Of a DNA stretch of 39,389 nucleotides, positions 28,035 through 36,236 are shown in pieces; positions within the stretch are counted from its first letter, which is position 1, and the number at the start of each line of letters is the position of its first letter. The DNA comes from a virus: the IMG/VR virus record IMGVR_UViG_3300037322_000310, positions 1 to 39,389 of that record; one strand, given 5' to 3'. A model generated the notes under the pieces. The model was not told where the DNA came from. It worked only from the letters and a program-made list of their open reading frames with translations, and ran no database searches. Made by a program: the position numbers and the translations under genes.

Positions 28035-28530
28035 GCTTGTGACGCTTATCACCGCTCTCGCCCTGTCCTTCACCGTAGCTGCTTGCGATGAAGAGCCGCC
28101 GGAGACTTCAAAAAGTGTGCAGGCTCAGAAGGCGGCAGCCGCTGCTGCTTCGCTCTCGTTCACCGAGAACGCCGAGATCGACAACATCAAACGTCGTCTG
28201 GAACTGACCAGCAGCCCCGGCGCGGTGGGGTTTGTCGTCCTCCTGAACCAAGCCGGGCAGCCGATTCTCTATACCGGTGTCAAGGGCAAGATCACTTCGT
28301 CGGGCAAACGCCTGACAAGCCCACAGCAGAACGTCAAGGCGCGCTGCGGTGAGTTCTGTTCGGAAGCACTGGGTGACGGACCTTCCGATGAAGGGACTTA
28401 CGGATCATCTGATCCCTACATCTTCTTCTGGGACACCAACGGAGTCTACCACCAGTGGTCTGGGTCGTATCTCTACAGCGACAAGCCCATCCGACTGCGG
28501 GTCGAACCGCTGGTCATCAATGCTCTCTAA
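28024..28530 (+). CDS. Lipoprotein
   Basis: 168 aa from GTG 28024 with GGAGG six bases upstream. Signal peptide LVTLITALALSFTVAAC ends in a lipobox VAAC, so Cys is lipidated. The mature part is an Ala-rich linker and a small beta domain (GAVGFVVLLNQAGQPILYTG). The same family occurs in many phages next to SPFH-like genes. Possibly linked to superinfection control; unproven. Confidence 0.75.
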   Translation: MIRKLVTLITALALSFTVAACDEEPPETSKSVQAQKAAAAAASLSFTENAEIDNIKRRLELTSSPGAVGFVVLLNQAGQPILYTGVKGKITSSGKRLTSPQQNVKARCGEFCSEALGDGPSDEGTYGSSDPYIFFWDTNGVYHQWSGSYLYSDKPIRLRVEPLVINAL

Positions 28531-28544
28531 GGGGAAGGAATATC

Positions 28545-28964
28545 ATGCCCGAAACTCGTAATCTCTTTTCACTCGCCGCCGGCATCGCCCTTCTGCTTCT
28601 CGTCGTCGTCGGCGGTGGTCTGGGAAGCTGCGCTGCTTACAACTCAGTCCGTGTCTGGAATGCCGAGACGGCTGGTGAAGCCGAATTGGCTCAGGCTGGT
28701 TCCAACCGTCGAATTGCGGTGCTGGAAGCTCAGGCTTTGATGGACAGCGCCAAGCTCAAGGCTGATGCTGAGATCGCTCGCGCTCGTGGTGTAGCTGAGG
28801 CCAACCGGATTGTTGCCGAGGGCCTTGGTGGGCCTGAGGGATACCTGCGGTATCTCTACATCAACAACCTCGAAAACTCGAAAGGCCAGATCATCTACAT
28901 TCCGACCGAAGCTGGTCTGCCGATCCTCGAAGCCGGTAGGCGTCCGACCCCGGCGGCTGAGTAA
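28545..28964 (+). CDS. SPFH/prohibitin-like membrane protein
   Basis: 139 aa from ATG 28545 (AAGGA). One N-terminal transmembrane segment, then a long charged Ala-rich coiled coil (LEAQALMDSAKLKADAEIAR) and a C-terminal YIPTEAGLPILEAGR, as in C-terminal parts of HflC/prohibitin-type proteins. Lacks the full SPFH beta domain. Might protect phage proteins from FtsH-HflKC or affect the membrane. Confidence 0.65.
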   Translation: MPETRNLFSLAAGIALLLLVVVGGGLGSCAAYNSVRVWNAETAGEAELAQAGSNRRIAVLEAQALMDSAKLKADAEIARARGVAEANRIVAEGLGGPEGYLRYLYINNLENSKGQIIYIPTEAGLPILEAGRRPTPAAE

Positions 28965-28994
28965 ACCCGTTCAACAAGAACAAGGAACCTACCC

Positions 28995-29243
28995 ATGAGT
29001 GAACAGAACGAACCCGCCGTTGACGAGCGCCTTCGTCTCCTGATTGAGCGTATCGAGCGTCTCGAAGAAGAGAAGAAGGGGATCGCAGATGACATCAAGG
29101 ATGTCTACTCCGAAGCCAAGGCAGTCGGTTTCGATGCCAAGATCATGCGTATGATCGTGCGTCTCCGCAAGATGAAGCCGGACGATCGCAGCGAGCAGGA
29201 CATGATCCTCGAAACCTACAAGAACGCACTGGGCATGGGCTGA
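28995..29243 (+). CDS. GapR-like nucleoid protein (DUF2312)
   Basis: 82 aa matching GapR/DUF2312 closely: [47 protein letters not shown] and YKNALGM at the end. GapR is an alphaproteobacterial protein that clamps overtwisted AT-rich DNA ahead of replication forks. A phage copy could help fast replication or compete with host GapR. AAGGAACC ribosome site. Confidence 0.9.
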   Translation: MSEQNEPAVDERLRLLIERIERLEEEKKGIADDIKDVYSEAKAVGFDAKIMRMIVRLRKMKPDDRSEQDMILETYKNALGMG

Positions 29244-29713
29244 TGCCTCAAGTCATCATGTTCAGCGGCTGGTATAGCTCGGCTCTTTGCCGCGCCTGTC
29301 CAGACTTTCTGTTCGTGTTCGGTGACAATATGCTTGGGTTCGGAAAGGGTGGTCAAGCGATCATCCGTTCCGAACCCAATGCCTTTGGTGTCCCCACAAA
29401 ACGAAAGCCATCAATGGCTCATGGGGCCTTCTTTGCCGAAGGAAATGAGAGCGATCTCGATGCAGTCCTATTTTGGATTGGGCAGTTATGGGATCGTCTC
29501 GAACAAGGGTATACTGTCGTCATCCCAATCAACCAAGTAGGGGAGATCAGCCTTGGCCTCGAAAGAGCCCGCCTTCGAGAAGTCGCGCCAAGTGTCTACG
29601 ACACCATCAAAAACCACGTCAACGAAATGTGCGCCGCCCAAGGGTGGATCAAGATCAAGGACCAAGAGGCCCTCGAAGCCCATTATGCTTCTATCGCAAG
29701 ACCCGCGAGTTAA
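29243..29713 (+). CDS. Conserved phage hypothetical (GDN/GGQA motif family)
   Basis: 156 aa; start overlaps the gapR-like stop (TGATG). Contains VFGDNMLGFGKGGQAIIR and AFGVPTKRKPS, a signature I have seen in a phage/bacterial hypothetical family (possibly DUF7831); the Gly-rich loop is faintly like macrodomains. Biochemical role unknown. Confidence 0.75.
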   Translation: MPQVIMFSGWYSSALCRACPDFLFVFGDNMLGFGKGGQAIIRSEPNAFGVPTKRKPSMAHGAFFAEGNESDLDAVLFWIGQLWDRLEQGYTVVIPINQVGEISLGLERARLREVAPSVYDTIKNHVNEMCAAQGWIKIKDQEALEAHYASIARPAS

Positions 29714-30026
29714 TCTCCTGCAAGCCATGGTGCAGAGCCACAACCACTTCGAGGCTAATGGATACAGCACCCTGCATCTCAAGGTGTTTTTCGCCGTCGA
29801 GTTGTTTATCAGTGTGTCCAAAGAAAGAACTTTCCCTGATGAAAAAGGGCTAGGTGAGCTTCTCGGGCTGCGTGTAGGGGATTTTTCCAAAGAACTGGAA
29901 GAGCTTGTGGAGAAACGTTATCTGCACAAGAGGCACTCGAAGTATGGTGAGTTGGTTTACACTTACAAAATCGGCTCACTTGGTGGAACATTGATGCGTA
30001 GAATAGCCTTACTCAAGGTGGTCTAA
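29685..30026 (+). CDS. Winged-helix transcription regulator-like
   Basis: 113 aa from ATG 29685 inside the previous gene. The pattern LHLKVFFAVELFISV, EKGLGELLGLRVGDFSKELE, ELVEKRYLHKRHSKYGELVY and TYKIGSLG gives helix - recognition helix - basic wing, like MarR/PadR proteins. Last gene before a terminator. Confidence 0.65.
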   Translation: MLLSQDPRVNLLQAMVQSHNHFEANGYSTLHLKVFFAVELFISVSKERTFPDEKGLGELLGLRVGDFSKELEELVEKRYLHKRHSKYGELVYTYKIGSLGGTLMRRIALLKVV

Positions 30027-30049
30027 GTATACAGAAATTATTAAAATAG

Positions 30050-30086
30050 CGGTGAACGAACTGATCCATCGTTCACCGACATTTTT
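30050..30086 (+). terminator. Rho-independent terminator
   Basis: CGGTGAACGA (30050) / TCGTTCACCG (30069), then ACATTTTTG. Ends the rtcB operon. Confidence 0.85.
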
Positions 30087-30088
30087 GC

Positions 30089-30124
30089 TTGCCTAAAACG
30101 GGCTTTCCTGCTATCATAGATGAT
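30089..30124 (+). promoter_or_regulatory. Promoter of the lysis-type cassette
   Basis: TTGCCT (30089-30094), 17 bp, TATCAT (30112-30117). ATCAT-AG-ATGAT (30113-30124) overlaps the -10. Confidence 0.5.
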
Positions 30125-30166
30125 CATAGGTGCTTGCACCATCAATCACCAACAGGATGCATCGTA

Positions 30167-30523
30167 ATGTTCATCGTCTATCTGGCGACGGTGTGTGGCG
30201 CTTTTTCGTTCCTCACTGGCCTCATCGCAGTCGGCTCCGGTAAGGAGTTTCAATACAAACCCAAACACCTGTTGCAAGGACGCCGCGACGCGCTTCTGTA
30301 TGTCTGGGTTATTTTCTCAACTATCTTCGCATTAGCCCATTTTTGCTCATTGGTGAATTACGGAATAAGTGAGCATTGGGGTTATCGATCCGGTGACACC
30401 GGACTATGGATGCTAATTCATGTTGGTATCGGTGTTCTCTTAACAGCCGCACACCTTTTCATCCGTCAAGACCTGTCCTCATCAAGTGTATTTCTCTGGG
30501 GTCCGCGTCGCCATGCCGTCTAA
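30167..30523 (+). CDS. Integral membrane protein of the lysis cassette
   Basis: 118 aa from ATG 30167 (AGGA upstream). Four hydrophobic stretches: residues 1-20, 42-62, 77-98 region and a final short one, with charged loops. Overlaps the holin-like gene by 11 bases. Could be an antiholin or a second holin. Confidence 0.65.
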   Translation: MFIVYLATVCGAFSFLTGLIAVGSGKEFQYKPKHLLQGRRDALLYVWVIFSTIFALAHFCSLVNYGISEHWGYRSGDTGLWMLIHVGIGVLLTAAHLFIRQDLSSSSVFLWGPRRHAV

Positions 30524-30944
30524 TTTAGCCATTTTCCTAGCAGATTCGGAAATACAGCACAGTATCTGGGTCGCGACCGGAGGATCGATGCTGGTTCTGT
30601 TACAGTCAATCCTATCTGGCGAACGCCGTGTGTGGTGGAAGCTTCTGGTTTCCTGCATCATCGGTGGTAGCGCTGCGGCTCTGGTTGGAAACGCTTTCGA
30701 AGGCTCCACATGGGTCTACATCTATTGCGGCATCTCAGCCATCGTCGCTGAGAACATCATCTTTGGCTTGGTGAAGGCTTCCGAGCAATTCAAGCAAAGC
30801 CCGATCACTGTGTTCGCCCAACTCTGGCGTGTCGTTATGCCTAGCTTTGGTAAGGTGACCGATAAGCCGGCTGATGCTCTGGATGTCAATCCGGATGACG
30901 GAAAGCCTACCGATCGAGGTGATAACACCCCCGCTGCGGGTTAA
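30513..30944 (+). CDS. Holin-like protein
   Basis: 143 aa from ATG 30513. Three predicted membrane segments (SIWVATGGSMLVLLQSIL; LLVSCIIGGSAAALVGNAF; WVYIYCGISAIVAENIIFGL) then a charged C-terminal tail (PADALDVNPDDGKPTDRGDN), the layout of class I phage holins such as the LydA type. Forms membrane holes that time lysis. No endolysin is recognised in the window. Confidence 0.65.
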   Translation: MPSNLAIFLADSEIQHSIWVATGGSMLVLLQSILSGERRVWWKLLVSCIIGGSAAALVGNAFEGSTWVYIYCGISAIVAENIIFGLVKASEQFKQSPITVFAQLWRVVMPSFGKVTDKPADALDVNPDDGKPTDRGDNTPAAG

Positions 30945-31003
30945 CCCTTAATTTAACTGAGCAACCCGACCTGCTCTCCTCTTGGAAGGTTTGGTCAAAT
31001 GGG

Positions 31004-31132
31004 GTGGCGATAGACAGCGCCGACGCTGGGGAGGTGCTTGAATCCCGTAGGGGGTTTCCAGCTTGGCTGATGCCACTGCTCTTTTTCGTAGGTGAAACAC
31101 TAGCCTTAGCTCTTATCAAGATTTTCAAATGA
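31004..31132 (+). CDS. Possible small membrane protein after the holin
   Basis: An ORF with GTG 31004 gives 42 aa; the end FPAWLMPLLFFVGETLALAL is a convincing membrane helix with KIFK anchor. The frame is open further upstream but has no ATG. No good ribosome site. May be a lysis-accessory protein or a remnant. Confidence 0.35.
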   Translation: MAIDSADAGEVLESRRGFPAWLMPLLFFVGETLALALIKIFK

Positions 31133-31163
31133 AAACGCCTCGGAGTGATTCCGGGGCGTTTTT
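31133..31163 (+). terminator. Rho-independent terminator
   Basis: AACGCCTCGG / CCGGGGCGTT stem with TTTTT and TCG after it. Confidence 0.8.
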
Positions 31164-31166
31164 CGT

Positions 31167-31194
31167 TTGACAAATCTTCCTATTTGCCTATTAG
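31167..31194 (+). promoter_or_regulatory. Promoter
   Basis: TTGACA (31167-31172), 16 bp, TATTAG (31189-31194). Spacer holds CAAAT-CTTCCT-ATTTG. Confidence 0.55.
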
Positions 31195-31220
31195 AAGGTC
31201 TTCATCAACGAGGAGACCTC

Positions 31221-31667
31221 ATGATTCTTTTAAACAAAGTGCGCTGCCACAAGTGTGGCGACACTCCTTTCAGCGCCCATCAACACGACTTTAAGTATTG
31301 CGCTTGTGGTTCTATCGCAGTGGACGGCGGGATGAGTTACTGTCGCCGAGTCGGTGCTATTCGCGCCTACGACGATATGAGCATTATTTTTCCTGACGAC
31401 ATCTGTCAGGAAGCCATTGAGAAGGCTGATCAGGTTATTGGTGAAGGGAGGGACTACTATCCTCTTGAACTTTTTGTGGTGCTTACCGCTTTACAACGTA
31501 AGGGTATCACGATCGAGGGTCTGTCCGACGAGGGAATCCGAGACGCGACCGCTTCTGCTTGTCACTGGACCAAAGATAATGGTCGCAATGGTCTGGGCGC
31601 TTTGTGTGCCATCGCTCGTTACGTGCGGGATGCCGGCGGCGTATGGAAGGTTCCTGTTGATGCCTGA
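31221..31667 (+). CDS. Zinc-ribbon protein
   Basis: 148 aa, ATG 31221 after AGGAGACCTC. N-terminal CHKCGDTPFSAHQHDFKYCA then CGSIAVDGGMSYCRRVG is a compact zinc-binding unit seen in many phage and bacterial hypotheticals (possibly DUF7695). C-terminal helical domain unknown. Confidence 0.75.
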   Translation: MILLNKVRCHKCGDTPFSAHQHDFKYCACGSIAVDGGMSYCRRVGAIRAYDDMSIIFPDDICQEAIEKADQVIGEGRDYYPLELFVVLTALQRKGITIEGLSDEGIRDATASACHWTKDNGRNGLGALCAIARYVRDAGGVWKVPVDA

Positions 31668-32286
31668 TCGTTTCTTCTGTGCTGATCCTCATTTCGGCCA
31701 TAAAGGCATGGTCATGTTCACTTCCGGTGGGAAGGCAATCCGTCCGTGGGGAACCACGGTAGGTAAGGTCAAGTTCGAGGAACTTGAGCCTGAGATTCAG
31801 GCTGACATCATCTATCGGGTTGCCGAGATGGATGAAGACCTGATCGAGAACTGGAACCGAGTAGTAGGCCCTACCGACAAGGTTGAGGTGCTGGGTGATG
31901 TAATCATCGGACGGACGGCTCGTCATACCCTTGGTCGCCTCAACGGGCGCAAGCGTCTTCGGATGGGTAACCATGACATCTTCATCAAGCACAATAACCG
32001 GGACTACGCCGAGCATTTCGAAGAGATCACTGCCTACAAGGTATTCGACGATCTGATCTGCTCGCACATTCCCTTGCACCCTGCATCGGTGAAGGAGCGA
32101 TGGAAGGCGAACGTGCATGGGCACCTTCACACCAAGCGCGTGATGATGTCCGAGCCGACATGGTGGGGCGGCAGCCGGGAGGTGCTTGATCCGAAATATC
32201 TGTGTGTGTCGATGGAACATATCGACTACACACCAATTACTATGGATGAAGTCTACCGTCGTATTGAGGAACAACAGCATGGCTAA
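31660..32286 (+). CDS. Calcineurin-like metallophosphoesterase
   Basis: 208 aa, ATG 31660 overlapping the previous stop. Five metal motifs: CADPHFGHKG (7-16), VLGDVIIG, MGNHD, CSHIPLHP and HGHLHTK. Same class as the phage/bacterial phosphoesterases that act on nucleotides or RNA ends (2',3'-cyclic phosphates among them). The substrate is not shown by sequence. Confidence 0.88.
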   Translation: MPDRFFCADPHFGHKGMVMFTSGGKAIRPWGTTVGKVKFEELEPEIQADIIYRVAEMDEDLIENWNRVVGPTDKVEVLGDVIIGRTARHTLGRLNGRKRLRMGNHDIFIKHNNRDYAEHFEEITAYKVFDDLICSHIPLHPASVKERWKANVHGHLHTKRVMMSEPTWWGGSREVLDPKYLCVSMEHIDYTPITMDEVYRRIEEQQHG

Positions 32287-32509
32287 CCCCAAGACACCGG
32301 CTTCGGCCGTGCTAGATTTCCGAGAACGTCATCGGTTGGATCAAGCAGCCGTCGATCGCTTGTTTGGATTCTCGTCCGCCGGGCGTGCTTGTCGTCGCTG
32401 GGAAGCAGAAGACGCTCCCTATTATGTGACGATTTTGATGGCTTACGTCGATACCTATGGGCTTGCAAAGATGGAAGGGCTTGCAGCCGGGCGCGAACTT
32501 ATCGCTTGA
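32279..32509 (+). CDS. HTH (XRE-like) regulator
   Basis: 76 aa, start overlaps the previous stop by 8 bases. DFRERHRLDQAAVDRLFGFS, then AGRACRRWEAEDAPYYVT fits a Cro/C1-type helix-turn-helix including the conserved Trp-Glu. Possible repressor for one of the palindromic promoters. Confidence 0.65.
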   Translation: MANPKTPASAVLDFRERHRLDQAAVDRLFGFSSAGRACRRWEAEDAPYYVTILMAYVDTYGLAKMEGLAAGRELIA

Positions 32510-32569
32510 CCGCAATGCTCTGATGTTCTAGTTTTGTCTTGAAGCACTGTCTTTGTTGCTTTCGGTGGC

Positions 32570-32602
32570 CTCGCCCATCCAGTTTTCACTGGGTGGGCGA
32601 AG
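32570..32602. terminator. Hairpin between convergent genes
   Basis: TCGCCCATCCAG / CTGGGTGGGCGA 12-bp stem with a six-base loop, between a plus-strand and a minus-strand gene end. No strong U run on either side. Confidence 0.5.
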
Positions 32603-32607
32603 TCACA

Positions 32608-32937
32608 TTAGGCTTCACTGTCGCCGCGAACCCACAAAGAGACGGGAGGAAGGCTGTTACCTGAGATCAACATCCGGATGGGCTCTCCTTTGTTCAAGAG
32701 ATGAAGTTCCTCTTCGGACGGTCGCCACTCGGACATGAAAGCCGGGTAAACTGCTTCTCCGCTGGGTAGTTCTGATCTCACGATGCGGGCGGCTGGTTCG
32801 AACAAGATGTCACCGGTGGCTCCGACGCGGCGGACAGCCAGTGTCCCGCAATCAGCTTCGTCCCAGTCGGCCGGCTTTCCCACACGTATGTAGTGATCTG
32901 GTGCGTCCGGGTGCGGTCCAATATCGATTGCTTGCAT
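32608..32937 (-). CDS. Hypothetical protein
   Basis: 109 aa from ATG 32937, with AAGGAG ten bases upstream and just one base after the preceding stop; a start at 32961 would overlap. Contains HPDAPDHYIRVGKPADWDEADCGTL and a C-terminal SGNSLPPVSLWVR. No family recognised. Confidence 0.65.
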   Translation of the reverse strand: MQAIDIGPHPDAPDHYIRVGKPADWDEADCGTLAVRRVGATGDILFEPAARIVRSELPSGEAVYPAFMSEWRPSEEELHLLNKGEPIRMLISGNSLPPVSLWVRGDSEA

Positions 32938-32938
32938 G

Positions 32939-33070
32939 TCAGATGGTCTCCTTATCTTCATCGATCGGAATTTGATCTTCGAAGGAACCGAACGATCCCC
33001 TATGTTGCTTGGTCCACTTCATTCCGTGAAGAAATAACGAAAGGTCGATTTCGGAATCAGGTGTAAGCAT
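32939..33070 (-). CDS. Small hypothetical protein, probably leaderless
   Basis: 43 aa, found by reading the gap (begins MLTPDSEIDLSLFLHGMKW). The -10 TAGACA ends seven bases before the ATG, so transcription should start at or near the A of ATG. Its stop is one base from the next start. Confidence 0.5.
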   Translation of the reverse strand: MLTPDSEIDLSLFLHGMKWTKQHRGSFGSFEDQIPIDEDKETI

Positions 33071-33076
33071 CCCGGC

Positions 33077-33104
33077 TGTCTACCAGAATGCCCACCATAG
33101 TCAA
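33077..33104 (-). promoter_or_regulatory. Promoter for the small minus-strand pair
   Basis: Minus strand TTGACT (33104-33099), 16 bp, TAGACA (33082-33077); a second overlapping TTGACT lies five bases upstream. Confidence 0.45.
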
Positions 33105-33117
33105 GTCAAAATAGCAC

Positions 33118-33246
33118 TCAGCGCATAATCAGATCGGTCGCTTCACGTTGGCTGATCTCCCTAGCTTCGTGCGCTTCCATGATCTCGCGATCGCGGAAGA
33201 ACTTCTGGTTGTCGAGACCTTGCCGGTTTGTCAAATCTGGTTTCAA
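33118..33246 (-). CDS. Small hypothetical protein with TTG start
   Basis: 42 aa reading LTNRQGLDNQKFFRDREIM then EAHEAREISQREATDLIMR. The TTG at 33246-33244 overlaps the upstream stop as TTGA, mirroring the ATGA/GTGA couplings elsewhere. Helical and charged. Confidence 0.45.
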   Translation of the reverse strand: MKPDLTNRQGLDNQKFFRDREIMEAHEAREISQREATDLIMR

Positions 33247-33512
33247 TCAGGCTTGCGGTCCCGAAACTGATAATGGGCCGGACGGCTCTTGCGTTCAGCG
33301 TCTCGAATGATCCGTGCCGCTTCCCGCTCCCGGCGGACAGTCCGGTTCGAATAAACGGTGTCACGCGCACGGTCGCGATCGGCCTTGCTGGTGCGCTCAG
33401 AGCGCTCAGAGCGACGATCTGGTTCCTGAGCGGATGCAGGGGCTGCGAAAGCGCTTATTGAAGCACAGAGCAGTGCGGCGACAATCAGGCTATGTTTCAT
33501 GTTCATGTTCAT
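33243..33512 (-). CDS. Exported charged protein
   Basis: 89 aa with a classical signal peptide (KHSLIVAALLCASISAFA, cleavage after APASA) and a highly charged Arg/Glu/Asp-rich mature part. GAGGAG ribosome site. Probably periplasmic; function unknown. Confidence 0.7.
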   Translation of the reverse strand: MNMNMKHSLIVAALLCASISAFAAPASAQEPDRRSERSERTSKADRDRARDTVYSNRTVRREREAARIIRDAERKSRPAHYQFRDRKPD

Positions 33513-33527
33513 ATCATTCTCCTCTTG

Positions 33528-34487
33528 TTAATTCCATCCGAAATTTTCGGCGCAAATTGGTCCCATCGCCCGGTCGATGGATTCGTTGCGGGTCAACTTG
33601 CGGGCGCAGATCGAGCAAGTGCCCGTCCTTTGTCCGTAAGCCTTAGCAGCAGCGGCCGGGTCCATTGCAGCAGCGATAATACGCTCTTGCTCCTCCGGGT
33701 TACACTTGAAGCTCTTGACGAAGCGTCCGTCAACGATCTTTCCAAGGTAGCGCCGTTCACCGGCGTCGTCCTTGTCGATTGCCTTGATGTAGATCGCCCC
33801 AGCGTTTGCGCCGGTCCGGGCCTTCGAGAATATGAAAGCATCGAGACGCATCTTCGGGAACTTGATGTCCCGATCGATCGCAGAGCAGAACGCCTGTTCA
33901 ATCTTGTCTAGCGATTGCCCGGAGATGTCCGGAGCGCGCTCAGCGATCAGGCGGCGTTCGTCTTCACGGCTAGCATCTTGTGCCATGCAGCGCCGAACGG
34001 CTGCAAGCTGACGTTCCGTCAGGAAACCATACTTCAAGACCGTCTGGGTCATCTCGAAAGCGAATCCAAAACCGTGCTTGGTGGCTTCCGCCATCCACTG
34101 TGTTTCGGTCATGTGATCGTCGAACCACATGGCAGCCTTCTCGGAAGCTTCCTTGGCTTTCCGCTCAGCCGCCGAAGCGCGATACTCGGCTGCCTTGGCA
34201 CGCTCTTCCGGAGAAGTCTTAAATGTGACCTTACCAGTTCCCTTGCAGTTAAAGCAAGGACCCACAAGGCGACCGGCATAGCTGATGAAGCGACCAGACC
34301 CCAGACACTTCGGACAGGTTTCCTCGAAGATGAGACTACCGACCTTGGATTCTGGACGCGCTTGCGATAGGTGGTTGAGGACAAAATCAGCGTCGGCCGA
34401 TGGCTTGGGATCGAAGGCACCGAACAGATCGGTGAGATCGTCGTCCAGACGTTCGTCGTGGTCTTGGTTCTTACAGATGCTGCACAT
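33528..34487 (-). CDS. Multi-zinc-finger protein
   Basis: 319 aa. N-terminal MCSICKNQ; DnaJ-like zinc centre CPKCLGSGR ... CFNCKGTGK (about 58-86); Ala/Glu-rich helix; then a domain ending with CSICARKLTRNESIDRAMGP and C (resembles DUF6011-type zinc motifs). Likely binds nucleic acid or acts as an adaptor; not identified further. Confidence 0.75.
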   Translation of the reverse strand: MCSICKNQDHDERLDDDLTDLFGAFDPKPSADADFVLNHLSQARPESKVGSLIFEETCPKCLGSGRFISYAGRLVGPCFNCKGTGKVTFKTSPEERAKAAEYRASAAERKAKEASEKAAMWFDDHMTETQWMAEATKHGFGFAFEMTQTVLKYGFLTERQLAAVRRCMAQDASREDERRLIAERAPDISGQSLDKIEQAFCSAIDRDIKFPKMRLDAFIFSKARTGANAGAIYIKAIDKDDAGERRYLGKIVDGRFVKSFKCNPEEQERIIAAAMDPAAAAKAYGQRTGTCSICARKLTRNESIDRAMGPICAENFGWN

Positions 34488-34519
34488 GGTGTGTCTCCGA
34501 TTCGTTGTCTATGCGAATC

Positions 34520-34548
34520 GGTTTAGACACACCAAGAGCATTGGTCAA
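34520..34548 (-). promoter_or_regulatory. Promoter of the zinc-finger gene
   Basis: Minus strand TTGACC (34548-34543), 17 bp, TAAACC (34525-34520). Spacer holds ACCAA-TGCTC-TTGGT. A 9-bp hairpin GAGTCGGC/GCCGACTC lies just upstream (34560-34582). Confidence 0.6.
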
Positions 34549-34585
34549 CAACTTTTTCCATGAGTCGGCGAAGCCGACTCATCCA

Positions 34586-35449
34586 TCAGTTTCTCCACTT
34601 TGAGTTCTTGCGGTCCACCGTGTAGCTGGTGTTCATGATCCCAAGTTCCGGGTTTCCCCGATAGTGAGGAGGCACCATAACGACCGACACGTTCTTGTAA
34701 CGCTGGTGAACAAGAAACCGCATATGCGCCCGGACGAAATGCAGACACCGCTCCGGACCATCTCCCTGACCTTGTGTGATCTTGAGAGCGTGCTTGTCGA
34801 TATTCAAACGCACTTCGTGATGCGGATGGTAAGGATATTTACCACGCTTGAGACGCCGTGCGTTAAAGCGAGCCACATCAACTTCTCGCGTCCGGATCAG
34901 CTTTGGCGAGTTCATGAAAGCAAGCAAGGTAAGAAGCAGGGGCTTCATCTCCTTCACGAAGGGGGCCATCCGGGACTGCTGAACCAAAGGGTCGCCACCG
35001 CCGTGCGGGCCCGGTTCAAGTAAACCAAACAATTCCCGAGTCTTTTGATCGATACCCATCCGCTCAGCTTTCATACGAGCCATCATATTCAGGTCGCAGA
35101 AACGCATTTCATATTTATGGAGATCGATTGACACCGGGACGAACTGAATCTCTTCTCCGTCGCGGTGATCAAGCATGAAAAGAGCATGTCCTGAAAGGAC
35201 ACTATTCTCATCGCCGTGAAAATAGAGACCAATATCACAACCATCTAGTTGGAACTCCAACCAAGTGTCGTAATCAGGCCAGCAAGTGTATTGAGACACC
35301 TTATTCATTTTGTTGTCGTCGGTGTCTTCGAGTAGTTTAAGGGCAGCTTCAACGACATCATCGTGAATCGCGACCATCCGAGAGCCATCGAGCAAAGGGT
35401 CGAGTAGGTCGGAATCAACCAGTTTTTCTCTTAGGCGATCAGCGAACAT
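34586..35449 (-). CDS. Conserved phage hypothetical protein
   Basis: 287 aa from ATG 35449, overlapping the upstream stop by 11 bases. The C-terminal part (HEVRLNIDKHALKITQ, RCLHFVRAHMRFLVHQRY, VVMVPPHYRGNPELGI) matches a pattern common in phage hypotheticals ('xFHxVRGHxR ... VxxHxRGxxxxG'). No known function. Confidence 0.7.
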   Translation of the reverse strand: MFADRLREKLVDSDLLDPLLDGSRMVAIHDDVVEAALKLLEDTDDNKMNKVSQYTCWPDYDTWLEFQLDGCDIGLYFHGDENSVLSGHALFMLDHRDGEEIQFVPVSIDLHKYEMRFCDLNMMARMKAERMGIDQKTRELFGLLEPGPHGGGDPLVQQSRMAPFVKEMKPLLLTLLAFMNSPKLIRTREVDVARFNARRLKRGKYPYHPHHEVRLNIDKHALKITQGQGDGPERCLHFVRAHMRFLVHQRYKNVSVVMVPPHYRGNPELGIMNTSYTVDRKNSKWRN

Positions 35450-36206
35450 TACCAGACTCCTTTTCCATCTGGCGCACGATCTGGCGCACACGTTCTGTTG
35501 TCAGGTCCATCGTGTCAGCAACTTCCTGCATCGTCATGCCGTATTGACAGTAGGTGAATACCCGCCTGTTGCGGGCCACCAACGCGCTCCGCTTCATGTT
35601 ATCGCCGCGCCGATTATATTGACGCTTCTTGGGAGTGATGACGGGTGCCTCTGCTGTATCCTGCCGGGCGGTTTTTGCCGGTCGAGCAGAGTGGGCTCTC
35701 ATCAGGTTGCGTTCCTTCTCGAATTTCGAGCGGATCGATCCCTTAGTGGCGAGCAATAAGTTTTCGATCGTGGTGCGTGCCAGAGAGAACTCAGCTATGA
35801 TTGTGTCGATCGTGACACCCCTCATGCTATATCGTTTGACGATCTCACTGCGCTTCTCGCGGGTCAGCTTGGTTCGGCGAGGTGTGGGTTCACTCGCTCC
35901 AAATGCAGTGCGTTCGATAACGGCTGGTGGTGGAAAAACCTGCGATGCTCGCACAAGTGGTTTGACTGGCGCGATCGTTGTTTTCAATTCGAGCAGGAGC
36001 CAGCGTAGGCGTTGTTTGGTGTTGCGTAGGCCGTGGCCATGTGATGCCCCAGAACAAGGGTAATGAAAAGTTCGTTCTTGGTCGTGTAACCTTACGACCA
36101 CCTTACGGTGGTTCCTGCCGTCGGTGCCACGTTCAACAATTGAAGCGCCCGCGTCGTTTACGACGCGGGCGATCATTGCATCATATTCTCGTGCCTTGGC
36201 ACCCAT
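35439..36206 (-). CDS. DNA-binding protein with two HTH motifs
   Basis: 255 aa from ATG 36206 (GGAG). Residues about 120-150 (EIVKRYSMRGVTIDTIIAEF) and the C-terminus (MTMQEVADTMDLTTERVRQI) are helix-turn-helix segments; the latter looks like sigma-70 region 4. The basic linker (KKRQYNRRGDNMKRS) may bind DNA too. It may act as a phage transcription factor. Confidence 0.7.
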   Translation of the reverse strand: MGAKAREYDAMIARVVNDAGASIVERGTDGRNHRKVVVRLHDQERTFHYPCSGASHGHGLRNTKQRLRWLLLELKTTIAPVKPLVRASQVFPPPAVIERTAFGASEPTPRRTKLTREKRSEIVKRYSMRGVTIDTIIAEFSLARTTIENLLLATKGSIRSKFEKERNLMRAHSARPAKTARQDTAEAPVITPKKRQYNRRGDNMKRSALVARNRRVFTYCQYGMTMQEVADTMDLTTERVRQIVRQMEKESGNVR

Positions 36207-36236
36207 CAATTTGTCTCCATGATTTGCTATCAGGAA

